The translations under genes were made by a program, and so were the position numbers. From Tannerellaceae bacterium (GTDB lineage: Bacteria; Bacteroidota; Bacteroidia; Bacteroidales; Tannerellaceae), in NCBI GenBank assembly GCA_031273385.1, contig JAISRY010000041.1, positions 1 through 25,822 on the forward strand: DNA of 25,822 bases, written 5' to 3'. Each line of letters starts with the position of its first letter. The stretch's first letter is position 1. Positions 25,223 to 25,822 of the stretch are shown here, piece by piece. A model generated the notes under the pieces. It saw only the letters and a program-made list of their open reading frames with translations, made no database searches and had not been told where the DNA came from.

Positions 25223-25278
25223 GTGAATAGTGAACAGTGAACAGTGAATAGTGAATAGTGAACAGTGAACAGTGAATA
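25223..25278. repeat. Heptamer tandem array, 8 units of GTGAAYA
   Basis: Eight consecutive 7-base units alternate as GTGAATA, GTGAACA, GTGAACA, GTGAATA, repeated twice, which makes two copies of a 28-base block. The array is the reverse complement of the one at 513-554. It begins five bases after the SusD stop codon. Confidence 0.92.
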
Positions 25279-25336
25279 GTGGTACCCGATATATGCTCAC
25301 GTGTATTTGTAAACAATTGAGAATAAAAGGAGTACC

Positions 25337-25619
25337 CGTCATTGCGAACGCAGTGAAGCAATCCAGAGTTGCCGCTAAAAACCTCATTTTCACCTAATTC
25401 CCTAAACAAAACAACCTCAGTAGCAGCAGCATCCCATTTCCCAACCTCATTCCCTCATTGTAATGACACATCATGTTTCCACGAAAAAAATGAGGTAATG
25501 AGGTTGGGATAATGGGATGCAATGGGATGCTGCTACTGAGGTTGTTTTGTTTAGGGAATTAGGTGAAAATGAGGTTTTTATCGGAACATCTGAATTGCCG
25601 ACGCTACGTTATAATGACG
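25337..25619. repeat. 283-bp nested imperfect palindrome, MITE-like
   Basis: Three nested inverted pairs are visible. Outer: 25337-25376 against about 25580-25619, with ends CGTCATT and AATGACG and a diverged right side. Middle: 25377-25437 against 25521-25579, nearly perfect over about 59 bases except one extra AGC triplet on the left. Inner: 25440-25459 against 25489-25508, matching at 19 of 20 positions. The right arm carries a duplicated AATGGGATGC (25511-25520 and 25521-25530). The spacer is about 29 bases. There is no coding capacity. It may be a miniature inverted-repeat element, and the RNA form could end susCD transcription. Confidence 0.85.
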
Positions 25620-25822
25620 ACGAATCATAATCGTGTGAAAAATCAAGCTCTCTTAAAAAGCCCTTATTTTCAAAGGTTCCCTTAGTAGCCAAGATACCGC
25701 CCGCCTCTTTTTTCTTCCCTTATGGTTCTCGTAAAAAATATTAAATGTGGGCTTTTGGTGATGGAAAGGGGAAACATTTTGGGGCTTTGGGTTGTTGTGC
25801 TAATAGGGGATGGAATATGAAA

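Larger units (their letters stand above)
25218..25822. other. Gene-free repeat region downstream of the susD-like gene
   Basis: No credible coding sequence is seen in these 605 bases. It holds an eight-unit heptamer array (25223-25278), an AT-rich spacer, and a 283-bp nested palindrome (25337-25619). The last 200 bases (25620-25822) are moderately AT-rich and show no recognisable feature. The short frames here run through repeats. Confidence 0.75.

Noticed and set aside
24987..25409. 140-codon minus-strand frame across the heptamer array
   Set aside because: Its middle is the translated heptamer repeat, and the rest is antisense to the susD-like gene.

Overview
The window is chromosomal DNA from a member of the Bacteroidales, probably a Tannerellaceae, Dysgonomonadaceae or Porphyromonadaceae relative. 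The genus cannot be fixed from sequence alone. Evidence: a fused lpxC-fabZ gene, a SusC/SusD outer-membrane pair, a type IX secretion (type B) sorting domain, a Bacteroidetes-style Rpb6/omega subunit, and many Bacteroidetes -7 promoter boxes (TAnnTTTG) upstream of genes.

Layout. 1-615: gene-free repeat region with small hairpins, a palindromic element, a 92-bp tandem duplication, a 12-bp-stem hairpin and a heptamer array, ending in the purM promoter. 616-3735 (+): purM-prfA-pyrF operon. 3797-7037 (+): lipid A operon lpxD-lpxC/fabZ-lpxA. 7115-8576 (+): acidic pRiA4b ORF-3-like protein overlapping miaA. 8652-9824 (+): dicarboxylate/amino acid:cation symporter. 9817-12103 (-): lytic transglycosylase and a T9SS cargo protein. 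12183-14701 (+): triple-LysM/periplasmic-binding protein coupled to a PorT-like outer-membrane protein. 14684-16322 (-): bamD-rpoZ-DUF4293. 16419-18378 (-): a truncated XRE-antitoxin-like ORF, paaK and a tandem-ACT protein. 18540-20060 (-): an AT-rich Fic protein with an N-terminal winged-helix-like region. 20364-25217 (+): a susC/susD-like pair. 25218-25822: gene-free repeat region with a heptamer array and a 283-bp nested palindrome.

Most genes are core functions: purine and pyrimidine synthesis, translation termination, tRNA modification, lipid A synthesis, envelope assembly and cell-wall remodelling. The accessory part is about 18.2-20.2 kb, where base composition drops. Sampled 60-base lines inside fic are 30-40% GC, against 62% in a sampled susC line. 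There a truncated antitoxin-like ORF, an unexplained GC-rich remnant and the Fic gene lie together. Three near-identical copies of an 18-bp sequence surround the predicted fic promoter and look like operators.

The two ends of the window carry related repeats: the same heptamer array in opposite orientations, and palindromic elements whose ends share the CGTCATTGCGAAC core. These may be a family of non-autonomous elements in this genome. No rRNA, tRNA, CRISPR array or intact transposase was seen.
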